This document shows positions 11,255-22,770 of a stretch of 64,000 nucleotides of DNA, in pieces. How positions within the stretch are numbered: the first letter of the stretch is position 1; every line of letters starts with the position of its first letter. The stretch lies in assembly GCA_025558095.1 (NCBI GenBank), contig JAIVFI010000029.1, positions 530,753-594,752 on the forward strand, in the 5' to 3' direction. The DNA is from Hyaloraphidium curvatum. Lineage: Eukaryota; Monoblepharomycota; Hyaloraphidiomycetes; Hyaloraphidiales; Hyaloraphidiaceae. The notes under the pieces are model-generated. The model did not search any database. It was given only the letters and a program-made list of their open reading frames with translations, and was not told the origin of the DNA. The translations under genes were made by a program, and so were the position numbers.

Positions 11255-12331
11255 ATGGCGACGCGGCGGCTGTTCGATACGCTGCCGGTTGACCGCGATG
11301 TCGTCGCCCGCGCCGTGTCGGAGAAGTGGAACGTCGCCCTGGGGGACCTCCTCAAGGCGTCCCAAAACAGCACCTTCCTGGGAACGGACGCGTCGGGCGC
11401 AAAGGTCATCGTGCGGGTTACGCCCGACAGCGAAGGCACGGAGCACCAGAGGATCGCGGACGAGCTGCACTTTATCAACTACCTGGACCGGCGCGGTCTG
11501 CGACGCGTCTGCCCGCCCGTCCCCATGCTCGGCGCGTCGGACGCGGAAACGGGCGACGAGTCCCAGCGGTTCATCGCCAAGGTGGACAAGCTCAACATTG
11601 TCGTGTTCCAGCACGCGGCGGGGGAACTCGTGGACTTCATCTCGTGGAAATGGATCTCCGACGAGGTTCTGGCCCGCATTTGGGGGAGGTGGACCGGCGA
11701 ACTGCATGCCCTGTCGCGCGCCTACGCGTCCGAGTTCCCGGCCATCATCGCCCGCGCGAGGTCCTGGGACGAGCTGCACGATTCGATCATGCGGGGGGCC
11801 CCGCTGGCCCCCGAGGACGTAGCCCTCGCCGCGGACCAGCGCCACTTCGGCCTCCTGCACGGAGACATCAACATCTCCAACTTCTTCTACATCGCACCGT
11901 CGGCGGACGATCCCCGCGGCACGCTGCACGTCTTTGACTGGGATCAAATCCAGCGCGGGTGGTTCCTCTACGACCTGGTGATGTGCGTCTACTTCCCGTA
12001 CATGCTGAGCCGCGCGGGCAAGTTCCTCGACGGGAGCGTCGCCCCGAGCCGCGAGGCAGCCGAGCGCTTCATGGACTGGGTCGTCGCCGGGTACGAGCAG
12101 GGCCTGGACGAGTCGTTGCCTGACGAGGCCCCGCACCGCGTTGACCGGGCGGCGCTGGACCGGATGATCGAGCTCCGGAAGCTGTTCTACGAGCGTTTCT
12201 GCCGCAGGGCGATCGTGGAGCTGGATGAGGACGAGGCCAAGGGCGCGGATCCCAAGCCGGCGATGAGGGTTTTCATGACCTGGGTGGTGGACTGGCTTGA
12301 CCGCGAGGCCAGGGGGGAGATTCCGAAATGA
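11255..12331 (+). CDS. APH-fold phosphotransferase (aminoglycoside/choline kinase-like)
   Basis: Single-exon gene of 358 residues starting at ATG 11255 (MATRRLFDTLPVDRD); the frame is open further upstream but without an ATG. It has the kinase-like fold of the APH/choline kinase superfamily. The catalytic loop is GLLHGDINISNFFY, with the HGD and the downstream Asn. The metal-binding segment is HVFDWDQIQRGWFLYDLVMC. The N-lobe has VIVRV with a possible nucleotide-contact residue. In fungi such stand-alone proteins are numerous and their substrates (small alcohols, sugars or amines) are mostly unknown. It is transcribed divergently from the F-box pseudogene with about 120 bases between starts. 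The superfamily is clear, the substrate is not. Confidence 0.82.
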   Translation: MATRRLFDTLPVDRDVVARAVSEKWNVALGDLLKASQNSTFLGTDASGAKVIVRVTPDSEGTEHQRIADELHFINYLDRRGLRRVCPPVPMLGASDAETGDESQRFIAKVDKLNIVVFQHAAGELVDFISWKWISDEVLARIWGRWTGELHALSRAYASEFPAIIARARSWDELHDSIMRGAPLAPEDVALAADQRHFGLLHGDINISNFFYIAPSADDPRGTLHVFDWDQIQRGWFLYDLVMCVYFPYMLSRAGKFLDGSVAPSREAAERFMDWVVAGYEQGLDESLPDEAPHRVDRAALDRMIELRKLFYERFCRRAIVELDEDEAKGADPKPAMRVFMTWVVDWLDREARGEIPK

Positions 12332-12511
12332 TTAGCTGGGAGGCAGGATCGTCGCCTTCTAGGCAGAAATGTGATTCGATGGATAATTTGGACAGCAGCG
12401 CTGGACATCGTAGGGCCCTGCGCGATGCTGTGTTTGTGGCTTCCGCTGAACCGCGCACAGTCACCCATCGGCGAGCAACGCAACCACACCTCCTCGCGGT
12501 CGACCACCGAA

Positions 12512-15417
12512 ATGAGCTCCGAAAACGCCGAAGAAGCGGACCGCCGCACGGCCCACCAGGTCCTCGCCGTAGCCCAGGCGCTGGCCGAGGGCAAGCTTCC
12601 CACGACCGGGCAGGCGACCGCTGCGATCCAGAAGCTCGAGGACCGCGGTACCCTCCTCGAAGCTTCGCGGGGCATGTCGATAGAAGGCCACACGCTCGTG
12701 CGCGACGCGGAGAAGCTTCTGGACACCTCCAAGCGGCTCCTGCAGGAGAAGAGCCCGGACGACCAGATGCAGAAGCTCATCTTCTACGCCAGCCGGGCCG
12801 GGCAGACCACCGCCGCCACCGCGGAGCGGAACGACATCCCGGTGGACGTGAGGGAGGAGATCAAGGGCGTGCTCGAGCAGCTGCGCAAGGGGGTCGACCA
12901 GGGTGCCCGGCTGGCGAGGCTGCTCGTGACCTCGGGCGAGTTCCGGCAGCTGCTCAGCGAGTCGTGGGAGCTGATCAAGGACACGTGAGTGCTCGATGGC
13001 GTCGATCACGTACTTCAGAGCCCCTGAGTGAGTGTTGTGGCTCCGCAGGCTCAAAACGCAGGGCGGCGAAGCCACGCGGTCGACCATCGAGGCCATCGAG
13101 CAGGGTAAGCCGCAGGAAGCCGTCTCCGCCGTCATGCAGAAGGCGGGCGAGACCAAGGACGTCCTCATGTCGTCGCATCTGAGCCACGGCGAGAAGCTGG
13201 ACCACGCGATCGCCAAGGCCAAGGAAGCCGCTGGCGAGGCCGCCGCACGCGTTCCGCAGCCCGTGAAGGACTCGGGCGCCGAGACCGCTGGCAAGATCGC
13301 CCCTCAGGTGGCTGGCCGCAGCGAGCGGCGCGGATCGGGCGACTCTGCCGAGACCTTCGCGGGCGGGCATCCGGTGCCGCGCCACGAGAAGCCCGGGCAG
13401 GACGCGGACTTTGCGACGACGTTTGCCGCCGGACACCCGCTGCCCGAGCCCGAAGAGGGTCAGGAGCCGGTGAAAGGTGCGGCGTCAGCGGCGACAGAGT
13501 CGGCCAAGCGCGCGGCGGAGGAGACGGGCAAGACGGCGCAGGGAGACCAATCGGGCGGACAGGCGGTCGACAAAGCCGAGGCTGCAGCCCGTGATGCTGC
13601 AGGCGCAGCCGCCGGGACGGTTCCGCAGGGCATCAAGGACGCTGCATCCAAGATCGGCACCGAGGAAGGCCGCTCGGAGCTCGCCGGCCGCGCATCCGAA
13701 GCCGCCGGGTCCGCCGCCGCCACCGTCGCGGACTTCCGCATCCCCCAGGACAGGATCGATGCCCTCGCCGACCGATTCAGGGCGCTCATGGTCGACGGCT
13801 TCGGATCGCGGGACGACTTCAGGCGCGGCCTCGAGGACCTCATGGCCGTCGTGGCGGACGCCTACGGGCGGACGAGGAACCTGCAGGAGCAGATGTCGAG
13901 CGTGGCGAGGGAGTGGACGATCGAGGCCAACGCCGACGCTTCCATCGCATTGCGAGGTGAGGATTGCCGTCAATCCGAGGTGAAAGTCCATGATTGGTTG
14001 CATCCTTACAGCCGCCAAGGAGCTGGTCGAGAACTTTGCCGACGGCAAGTCCACGGATGAGCTTCTCACGGCAACGAACCAAACGCTGAAGGAGCTCGGT
14101 AATGCTTTTTTGCGATCACCTCCGGGGTCAGATCTGATCGCTCCGCGACAGCCAACGACCTCAAGGTCTTCGACCTCCTCGCCGACGCCGAGTCCCTCGT
14201 CCGCGAGTCTCTCTCGGCCGACCTGCCCCAGGAAGAGTTCCGCACCCGCGCCTCGTCCCTCATCTCGCGCACGCGCGACGACCTCCTCCCTGCGTACTCC
14301 TCCAAGCTCGACGACCTGGCCTCCATGTACTCCTCCTTCCTCTCCGCGCTCTTCCTGCAGCGCGACGACACCGCCGCCGAGCTCGCGCAGGACTTCCAGG
14401 CGCTTTTCAGGGACGCGGCGCTGGACGCCTCGGGGAGGCCGACGTTCAAGCCCAGCCTGGTCAGGGACCTGGCGGGGCTGCTGCCGAGGCTGGCGGGGGC
14501 GCTGGCGTACGTGCCCGTGCCGAAAGTGCGGTACGAGGACGAGGACTACCTCGTGGTGCTGGACAACATCGTCGTCAAGGTCGGTTTGGCGTGCTCCTTC
14601 GGCCGATCGCTGCTGACCGACACGCGGCCGCGAAGTGCACCGACATCGTGCCCACCTACATGCGCGTCCGCACGGACACCCTCGTCGACACCAAGAGGCC
14701 CGCGGACGACCAGATTGTCAACGTCGTCGAGATCACGATGTGCGTTTGGCTCCTCTGCTGAACCGGATCGCTCGCTCATCGGTGTCGGCTATCCAGGTCC
14801 CGCATCAAGGCCAGCGCCAAGGACATCGCTTTCATGTACAACAAGCGGACGGGCCTCGTGCAAATTGGCGACGTAGGCATGGCTCCCCCGTTCCCGGTGC
14901 AGCTTCCCGCTCACGCATGCCCCCACACAGGTCGGCCTGCTCGACTTTTCCGTGACTGGCGAGGACGGCCTGACCATCCGCATCGTGCTCGAGCCCGCCC
15001 CCGCGGACGCCGCGGAGCCGGTCAGGATCGTCAGCTGCGAGGCGTCGGTGGACGACATGGACTTTGTCCTGCACGACACCAAGCATGAGTGGGCTTTTTG
15101 CCTGTCTTCACCTTTTCGTTTCGTCGCTGAACCGCGGATCCTGCAGCACCCTCTACGCGGTCCTCAAACCCTTCATCCACCCCTTCATCAAGTCGCAGTT
15201 GCAGGCCGGCATCGCCGACGCCGCGTCCAAGTTCATCGGGTCCTCGGCCAAGAAGCTGGCGGCGGCGGCGGCGGGGGAGACCAAGACCGTGGAGGTCGGG
15301 AAGATCGCGGGGCCGGTGCCGGAGTACGGTGCGTTCTGCGGCCGGAGGGGTGGGGAAGGGGAGCTGACGTCCACGACAGCGAGCAAGGCATACCACGTGA
15401 CGGCCCAAGGAGCTTGA
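12512..15417 (+). CDS. HAM1-like / DUF5923 TULIP-type lipid-binding protein
   Basis: A nine-exon model gives 817 residues: 12512-12984, 13049-13956, 14012-14098, 14152-14579, 14636-14739, 14797-14872, 14931-15088, 15147-15328 and 15380-15417. Every junction keeps phase and the last exon ends in a stop 38 bases in. The N-terminal half is Ala/Glu/Lys-rich and helical, with amphipathic repeats like LEA or apolipoprotein helices. The C-terminal half fits the BPI/TULIP-like domain of fungal HAM1 proteins: VPVPKVRYEDEDYLVVLDNI, IVPTYMRVRTDTLV, SRIKASAKDIAFMYNKRTGL, QIGDVGLLDFSVTGEDGLTI and TLYAVLKPFIHPFIKSQL. HAM1 is needed for hyphal anastomosis in Neurospora, and TULIP folds carry lipids between membranes. 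The family call rests on order and spacing of these blocks. It converges with the next gene at a spacing of 83 bases. Confidence 0.68.
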
Positions 15418-15500
15418 AAGAGGGTTCAATCTCCATTCAGAAGAAGCTTGTACAACATCAGTAGGCAATCTTGCTAAGACACAGATGAGCAGAAGAAAGT

Positions 15501-16072
15501 TCACGAGCTCCCCGAGCTGGAGGAGGAGGAACCCGTGGACGAGCTGCCGCGGCGCTTCCCATCGCGGCTGGCCTGCTTGGCCGCCTTCTTCTGCGCCTTC
15601 TCGGCGCTCTTTTGGGCCTTCCGCGCGTCCTTCTCGGCGTGCTTGTTTGCTTTTCGGAGCGCCTTGGCGTCCGCCTTGGGCATCGACATGGTGCGGGGAT
15701 CCACGAACCCGGCTTTGTTGCAGACCTTGCAGGGACTCCCACCGACGCGTCCCGAGCCTGATTTCGGCGAATGGCGGTGAGAAACGCGTAAACCAGCCGA
15801 GGGGGAGCACGGGAAGCCCGACCTCCGCATGCCGGACAGGGCACGAGGCCGCCCGGAGGACCCCACGCCATGGACGGCGGCGGCGGCAACACCTGCGCGC
15901 CGTACGGTGGCGGCATCGCGGGTTCCCCGAACGCAGGCGGCGACGGGCCGGGGGGAGGCGGAGGGGGGAACGCGGGCGGCGGCGCGTGTGACGGCCCGGG
16001 GACGGCGTCCTGGTAGGGGGGGGGCATCTCCGAGGGGGGAATGTAGTTGGGGAAGGGCGGTTTCTTCGACAT
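15501..16072 (-). CDS. PY-motif, DnaJ-type zinc-finger protein
   Basis: Two exons (16072-15823 and 15757-15501) encode 168 residues. The N-terminal half is proline-rich with two PPPY motifs (EMPPPYQDA, AMPPPYGA), which bind WW domains, for example of Nedd4/Rsp5 ligases. The intron falls inside a zinc-binding unit; splicing restores CPACGGSGRVGGSPCKVC, a pair of CxxC knuckles spaced like half of a DnaJ zinc finger. The C-terminal half is a Lys/Ala-rich helix followed by a poly-Ser tail (SSSTGSSSSSSGSS). No named family is recognised. The layout suggests an adaptor that brings a WW-domain protein to a partner; that is inference. The phase match across the knuckle makes the gene itself convincing. 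Confidence 0.6.
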
Positions 16073-16507
16073 TTTGTCTGAGTACGCGGCGGAAACTCGG
16101 GTTGCGTAGCGATGTCTGATGTCCGCGCTGGATCGCGGACGGAACAACTTGGAGCGTCTCCCGCAATGGCCCCGCCCCACGAGGATGGCCCGCGTTGAAA
16201 TAGAGAGGACGACTGATCGACTGTCGCCGCGGACGTAAATCACCCGAATCTTCCTTGGTTCTCTTCTGGCACGGCGTTCCCAAGTGAGCATCCCAGACAG
16301 TGGCGCCCGGGTTGATCCGGCAGAGATGCAAGCCGGCACACTTGTTCCTACCCCGGCATCCGGCAGATTTCGCTGATTGAGCCACTGCACACATCGGCAA
16401 GTGGTGGCCGACCGTCGGAGGTTGATCGGAACACCAGCCCATTCCGGCGGTGCGAGTAAAGGCCGCCCGCGGTCGTTCCGCCATTGGCCACGGCACCTGA
16501 TCCCGCG

Positions 16508-17139
16508 ATGTCCCGCCGGTCGCACACTGCCGGGGCCTTTGCCCTGACCGCACTGCTCTCCGCCGCCGTGCTCGCGGCGTGCTTGGGCCCGAGGTGACCC
16601 GCCCGCCGCGCAACGCCGTCCGCGAGCTGACCGGCAGCCCCCGCAGCCCCGCGGCCGCTGCGCCCACCACGCCCGCTGACGCCGGTGCGGTGCGTGTCCT
16701 TTTTGCCCGCTCCTGCGGCGATTGCGGTGATTCGAGCTACTGGTGGGCCGCTCCCCCGTCCCCCGCCGCCTTCCCTAGGCCGCTGACGGCCATGCCCCGC
16801 AGCGAGTTCGCCTACCCCGGCGCCCCCGAAGGTCACATCGCGTGCGTCGATGCGGACCCCGACGACCGGCACGTCCTCTTCCGTCGGTACACGCGCAGCT
16901 ACACCGATTGCCGCGGAACAATCCTCCCGGCCACCATCTGCTGCGACGGCGGGAACGCGGAGTTCCCGACCGTCTTCAACGTCGGAGGCTGCCGGGACGA
17001 GTGCGACAAACGAACGGGGTGCACCCACTTCCTGTTCGAACCGAGCGACCTGTTCCCTTTGTGCGTCACCTACACGAGCTGCAGCCAGGGGGTGAGTGCG
17101 GAAGGTTATCAGCTCTACGCCCTGGGAGGGTTCGGGTAG
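16508..17139 (+). CDS. Secreted cysteine-rich protein
   Basis: Proposed exons are 16508-16593, 16647-16742 (or from 16638) and 16803-17139, giving about 172 residues. Exon 1 is a signal peptide (MSRRSHTAGAFALTALLSAA). The signal frame closes at a TGA unless the donor GTGACC at 16594 is used; a CTGAC branch point precedes the acceptor. The second intron (TG|GTGGGC to CCCGCAG) is supported by an identical junction in the kelch-type gene at 27293. The mature part is rich in cysteines: SCGDCGDSS, FAYPGAPEGHIACVD, RYTRSYTDCRGTILPATICC, GGCRDECDKRTGCTHF and CVTYTSCSQ. The function is unknown. A disulfide-bonded extracellular protein is the obvious reading. A decayed copy follows directly. Confidence 0.55.
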
Positions 17140-17303
17140 TGTCCGACAATCCAGGGGAGCTGCAGCTCGCCATTGAGATAGCTGAGGACGACGTGCGCTG
17201 CGGTCAGTGCGGGCGGCTGCGCGTGACACCGGGAACGGACGGGAAAGGGGAGCGAGCGACGGAGCATGGACGCGGAGGCGTCCCGCGGATGCAGGCATGA
17301 TTC

Positions 17304-17553
17304 TTGATTGACGATGCCCTTGGTGCGTCGACCGGCGGTACACCCGCAGCTACTCCAAGTGCCCCACGGCGGCCAGCTACTGTTGCACCGCCCCTTTACT
17401 TCCAGTTCGACTTCGGATCGATACCAATTTGTGTCACCTACAACGCGACCTGCAGGACGGGCTGCTTCGACGTTAATCTGCACCTTCACGCTCTGCAAGG
17501 GGTCGCGTGCCCAACGCTCCCGGCTAGCTGCTCGTCTCCGTATGAGTAGCTGA
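17304..17553 (+). pseudogene. Degenerate tandem copy of the secreted Cys-rich gene
   Basis: About 17336-17395 can be read as RYTRSYSKCPTAASYCC, matching RYTRSYTDCRGTILPATICC of the intact gene upstream. After a frame change, FQFDFGSIPICVTYNATC follows, matching FLFEPSDLFPLCVTYTSC. The central part (the GGCRDECDKRTGC block) is missing and no signal peptide precedes it. It is a truncated, frameshifted duplicate in the same orientation, about 200 bases downstream of the parent. Confidence 0.6.
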
Positions 17554-17708
17554 GGACCAATTCGTGCCTGTGAGCTTGGGCGAGGGCCTCTCCCTGCCGA
17601 AACGCGCGGGACAGGCACAATCGGGCGGCGGGAAGGTAACAGATTGTTAATGTTTGGTTCAGATCTACATGTTCCTTTTCTCTCCTTCTTGCTCTCCTTT
17701 GGTGCATT

Positions 17709-19668
17709 TCACACCATGTCCACGTCCGTCGTGCTGCTCGCCGCGCTGCCGTCGTGCCCGTCGTGCCCCGCGCCCTCGATCTCGATCGCCGCGTGCTGCG
17801 CGGCCGGGTGCGCCGCCTCGGCGGCCGCGGGCTCGTCGGGCACCTCGGCGCCCTTGGTCCCCGCCACGACCATGTTGACCATCTTGCCGCCCTCGCTCTG
17901 GGCGGGCATGCTGACCACCGGCCCGGCGGCCTCGACGTCCGCGGCCTGCACCGCCGACGACATGGCCGCCGTCCTCTTCCGCAGGTGGAACGTCTCGACG
18001 TCGTTGTTGTCCAGGTGCGTCCTGGTCCTCGCCAGGTCCTCCTTGGCCAGCCCGTTGTCCCGCGCCAGCTGCTCCTCGATCTCCTCCACCGTCGCGGGCT
18101 GCACCACCGCCGACCACACGCGGGCGGGGGCCACGGGGTGCTCCACGAAGAAGTCGATCTCGCGGCGGACGGTGGTGACGAGCTGGGTGAGGGGGAGGTC
18201 GTTGTCGTCGAAGCCGAAAGGGTTCTCGAGCTCCAGGCCTGCACGGGCGGGGGGAGATCAGCATCCGCGGCGGCGGGGGCGGGGGCGCGAGGGCGACGCA
18301 CCCATGCTCTCGAAACCCCAGATGATGAAGGAGCTGATGAACATCAGCAGGATGTTCCACCATCCCCAGTTGAGGAACTGGAACGGCAGGATGAGGAAGT
18401 ACACCAGCAGGGACTGCTTCAGGTGGATCGAGTAGATCGGGGGCATGGGGGTCGACAGGATGCGCTCGAGCGAGACCTGCGTGTTGGCGAGGTCCACGAG
18501 CATGCCGGGGGCCGATTTTCCCGCGCCGATGTATTCGCAGTCTTTCGAAAAGGTCAGCAAGGCAATCGGATCGCGGCACCGGAAGACCCACAGGAGTAGA
18601 GCAGCGTGATCATCTGGCTCGGCACGGACCACGAGTGCGGGTTCCTCCACGTGCCCGGCAGCTTGAAGTTGGTCATCCTGTTGGCGCCCTTGCCCTCCCA
18701 GCTCACGCCGGACGCGGCGCGCTGCTCCGAGGTCTCGAAAAAGTACCGTGGGACGGAGTGGTCCGACCATTCGGTGGCCAGGGAGCCGTTGGCCTCGCGC
18801 GGGATCAGGTCGACGCAGTCCGGGTGCTCCATGGGGTCTGCGGATGCGTCAGCCCGGCGACACACCCCGAGGCAGGGGCAGGGAAACCCACTCTCGTCGC
18901 GGAGGTGGTACATGAGCGCGTACAGGTACCCCACCGCGCACCGCATGGCCGAGTACTGCTTCTCCCTCTCCTCCTCGTTTTTGGGCGGGTAGAACACCGT
19001 CACCCACCGCGTGAACTCGCGCACGCGGGCCGTCGCCGTTTCGAAGAGCTTGCGGCCCTCGTACCACCGCTCGTAGGCCGAGTTGGTGCGGAAACCGAGG
19101 AGCAGCGAGACGGCGAAGCCGAAGATCGACAGGGCGGCGGCGGAGGGGGGGGACATGGCCTGGCGGTATCCGCCCAGCTCGGCGATCAGCTCGATGGCGA
19201 CGGTGTAGAGGGTCCCTGCAGGGATGCGGGATCAGTGCGTGATCGTGGGGCAGGAGCAAGGTTGCGCCCACAGAAGACGACGGTGGCCCACACCCGCGGC
19301 CACACGCTGCCGCTCCACCGTATCCAGCGGAAGGTCCAGCCGTTGGCGGCGGAGAGGTTGCCGCCCGGGAAGGGCGAGAGGAGCTTGTCCATGAAGGCCG
19401 AGTCATCTGCACCACGGGTGTCAGCGGTGCGGGTGCACGGGGCCGGCGCGGAGGGGGCTTACAGTTCGCCTTCTTTGAGGCCTATTGGGCGAGGGACGGG
19501 GCGAGAAGAGCGAAGGCGAGGGGGGCCGGGAGGGGAGGGCGGGCGGGATGAGGACACCGTTCCCCCGCCGCGCCGGCGCCGCGGGCCACCCACCCGCGCC
19601 TCGTTGGCGTAGACGTCCGCATTGGGCGCGCCGTGCGCGGCGGAAATGACCCCCTTGGCGGCGCTCAT
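17709..19668 (-). CDS. Bestrophin-family (UPF0187/RFP-TM) chloride channel
   Basis: Six exons give 517 residues: 19668-19590, 19406-19272, 19215-18892, 18837-18592, 18541-18302 and 18238-17709. It is an integral membrane protein. Recognisable blocks are SIFGFAVSLLLGFRTNSAYE followed by RWYEGRKLFETATARVREFT, PPIYSIHLKQSLLVYFLILP, NWGWWNILLMFISSFIIWGF and LELENPFGFDDNDLPL; the last is the hallmark acidic turn of bestrophin-like channels. All internal junctions are in phase with good donors (GTGGGT, GTGCGT) and CTGAC branch points. Exon 1 (MSAAKGVISAAHGAPN) is the weakest: its donor must be GTGGCC rather than the better GTGGGT four bases earlier to keep the frame. An acidic, Ala-rich tail of about 150 residues with a Glu/Leu helix follows the channel and is probably cytosolic and regulatory. 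Confidence 0.85.
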
Positions 19669-20562
19669 TCCGGTGTCGTGTGGGTGCCGCGTGCGACGAA
19701 GAAAGCGGGTGTCGCGTCCCTTGGTCTGGACCGCGGGCGGGCTGGTGCCGACGGCGATGCGATCGAGGACGCGGCGCGGGCCGAGTGGGGGATGCAGTCG
19801 GCTTGGAGAGATGGAGTGATGGCGCCGGATTGAGTCGGGATGGCGTCGGCGGGCGACGGAGGGTGGCAGGGGTTGCCTCGCGAGTTCGGACGAGAGCTTT
19901 GAGGGTTCCATCGCTCCAGGGTCCGGCAACAGACTTCAAACACCACGGAGCAGTGCACGGTCCGGCGGCCCAGAACAGTCGCAGAGGCAGAGGTGACGAC
20001 ATGATACCGGTCCGTCGCTCTGCGGCGCGTCCTGGTCCCGCGGCCGTCACTCCGGCTCCCCGTCCGCCTCGCCGCCGCGACGCCGCCCGCCCGCCCGAAC
20101 CCGTCCTCGGACGGTACGGTCCGAATGGGCGGTGCCCGGAGGAACAAGGGGCACCTGAGCCACGGGAGCAGCATGGAAACCACCGGCCGAATGGGAATCC
20201 CGGCAGGGCCGCACGGCACGGCGCCGGACCGTATCTCCCTGGACCGCCCCGAGAGATCGTGGCCATCCGCGCCCGAGGCGCCCCTTTTTCGCGATTACCG
20301 GGTTACATCCGCGTCCAAAGGCAATAGATTACGCGCCCGCGGCGCCCGCAAAAGTCCGTCGTCCGCCGTTCGCCGTCCGAGCGAACCGAGTCAGCTCCAA
20401 GTCGAGAGTGGGAAGGAAGAAAGAAGTAGGAAGGAGTCCAGAGGAGAAAGGAGAAGAAGGAGGAGGGGAGGAGGAAGGAACGGGTCCGAGGAGGTGTCCG
20501 AGGAAGCGTCCGGGCAGCTCGTTCCGGCCCCGCCCCCGAGGCGCGACCCCCGGTCCGCCCCG
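19669..20562. other. Intergenic, nothing recognised
   Basis: It is long and purine-rich between about 20400 and 20500 (GA-rich tracts). It has open frames on several strands but none with a motif. It contains the promoter of the channel gene and the 3' flank of the next minus-strand gene. Confidence 0.35.
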
Positions 20563-21239
20563 TCACGGCTCCGGCATCAGCAGCGCCACCTGCGCCAGCA
20601 AATCCAGCGCCACCTTCTCCCCCGCCCGCCTCCTCGCGCTCGCCCTGCTCGGCTCCCTGCTGCCTTGCTGCTCCTCCCTCGGCGGCAGCGGCCCGGCCTC
20701 CTGCCTCCGCACCGCCTGGCCCGCCCGCCGCGAGCGCAGGGTGGGGAAGGTGTTGCGGTACGCCTGCACGATCTTGCCGCGGGTTTCCTTGGAGGCGTGC
20801 TCGAGCGGGGGGTTGAGGAGGACGAACTTGCACACCTGGAGGTTGAACTCGAGCTGCCCCCGGCACGCCGTCAGCGCCCGTCCCGGGCCGCGGCAGGGAG
20901 CAGGGGTACCTCGTGCTCCGTCCGCCGTCCGCCCCGCCTCCTGCGCGCCGCCCCCAGCGCGCCCGGGTAGTGCGCCCACCGCCGCACGTCGCCCTCGTGC
21001 GCCTCGACCTCCTCCAGCGCCGCATCGAGGTCGAACAGCGTGCCGCCCACCACCACGCGGAACCGCTCCCTGCCCGCCGAGACGTATCTCCGCGGCTCGC
21101 CGGTCCACTCGGCCGGCAGCCCGTCGGGCTCCGTCGGGGGAACCGACGCCGGCGAGCCCGGGGCGTCGGCGGGGGGAGGGCTCTCCTCGGAGCGCAGCAC
21201 CGGCGGCGCGGAGGGGGGCGCTTCGACGGGGGAGGCCAT
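20563..21239 (-). CDS. Uncharacterised protein
   Basis: Two exons (21239-20910 and 20853-20563) encode 206 residues. The N-terminus is Pro/Ser/Glu-rich and disordered; then comes a folded-looking stretch with RRYVSAGRERFRVVVGGTLF and DLDAALEEVEAHEGDVRRW. The intron (GAG|GTACCC, branch CGCTGACGG, acceptor GGGGGCAG) keeps phase and opens into LEFNLQVCKFVLLNPPLEHA and an Arg/Glu-rich helical tail. No family is recognised. The evidence for a gene is the splice phase and plausible composition. Confidence 0.42.
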
Positions 21240-22770
21240 TGCGGGGGCCCGAGAGGTGGAGTGCGGGGCGGGCCGGGAGGCAGGGAAACAAAACGCGCCG
21301 GGGGCCATGCAGGCTGCAATCCGCCGCGCAGTCGCCAACGGGCAATATATTCCGGCTCCAACAAGTGCGACGCACGCGTCCGGCGCCACGCAGCGCGGGA
21401 TTCCCTCCCCCCGCTCTCTCCCCCGGCCCGAGTTGCCCCGCCACCGCCCAACCTCGCCACCCCCCGCCCGGGAGCACACCCCTTCCCCCGGTGGGCGCTC
21501 CACCGATCCCCGTAGCGTGCACGACGGAAAGACGGCGGGTCGCCGGGGGTGTTCCGGGGGTGGGGAGCGGGCGGGGGCCGGGGCCGGGAAAACCTTCGGT
21601 GGGGGTCCTTCGGGTTCCGGGGGGCGGATGGGCGCTCGTACGGGCGGATGCTGCTTCAGAATAGTGATTTATCTCGATTCCGATGCGCAGTGTGGGGGTT
21701 CCGGAGGGCGAACGTGAGCGAGCCGGGCGGGAGGTACCCGCGCGCCGCCAGCACGCACCAATCCCCGTCCGGGCCCCCGTCCCGCCCAGGTATTGCTTCC
21801 CCTCGTTCCAGGGGACCGAGAGGAAAGGAATGCCGTCCTTCGCCGGGCGCCGCGCGCGCTGCCGGACAACTGGCGCTTCCCTCCGGCCGTGCGACGGGAC
21901 GTGCGCGTGGGTCGAAGGGGGACGGTGGATCCTCGGAGTCATGCGGGAAGCCGGCCATTCCTGCAACCGCCTTCCCGTCGCCGATCCGGAGACGGGACGG
22001 GCCCGCGGCCGTCCGCAGGTGGCCCGGGGAGCACGCGGCAGCCGGTTCGTGACGGACAGGCAGGTATCGTTGGAGCCGGCGGGGATCGGGACCGGGAACG
22101 CTACGGGTACGGCGGGCAACGAAGCCCGCGCCGGGGGCGCGACTTATCTCCGGGTCCTGTATGCGGCGGGGCTTCCCGTCCCTCGACGGCATCCGCGGGC
22201 AAACGGCTTCCCCTGCCCGGGCAGAGCGCCGTTACCTGCCCGTCGCTCACGCCAGAGCGGCAGGATCGGCGCGGAGGAAGAGATGTGTTCCTGACTGCCA
22301 GTAGGGTCCGGGTTGGCCGGCGGGGGAGGTCCCCTGATTTCGGGCGGTTCGAACGGTCGTTGATGGACGGGAGATGGACGTCGTTCCGAGGAGATCGTCG
22401 AGGCCCGCAGCATCACTGTGTCCGCACGGGATGGAAGCGTCGGATGGCGGGCGGCCCCGGTGCGGCCGCGGCTCCGGGATCCAGGCCAAGGACACGCCGG
22501 CATCGTCGGCCAGGCGAGATAACCCCCGCTGGCGCCCGCGAAGCCCGGGGAAGGCACCACCGAGGTGGCCGCTGCTGTGCCGGGGGTGGCCGGCGGGGAT
22601 TGCGGCGGGGGACGGGGAGGCCGGCGGGTATCGGTCGTGGCCGGTTGCCTGAGCACAGCCCCGGTTCCCGCCGTCATCCGACGGTTCAAAAGTCCCTACC
22701 GGCCTCCAAACATAAGCAACTCCGTGCGGCCGCCGCAACCGCACCTTCCCTGCCCCCCGCCGCAGAAAGC
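21240..22770. other. 1.5-kb GC-rich stretch without a supported gene
   Basis: Several long open frames occur here on both strands, but all are Arg/Pro/Gly-rich translations typical of GC-rich noncoding DNA, without motifs, signal peptides or consistent splice sites. It should include the divergent promoters of the genes at 20563-21239 (minus) and 22771-23553 (plus). Confidence 0.35.

Noticed and set aside
11210-12136. 308-codon minus frame opposite the APH-fold kinase
   Set aside because: Antisense shadow of a gene with a clear HGD...D catalytic pattern.
21793-22770. N-terminal extension of the gene at 22771 (open frame back to 21793)
   Set aside because: The upstream part is Arg/Gly/Pro-rich like neighbouring noncoding frames; the first ATG with protein-like sequence is 22771.
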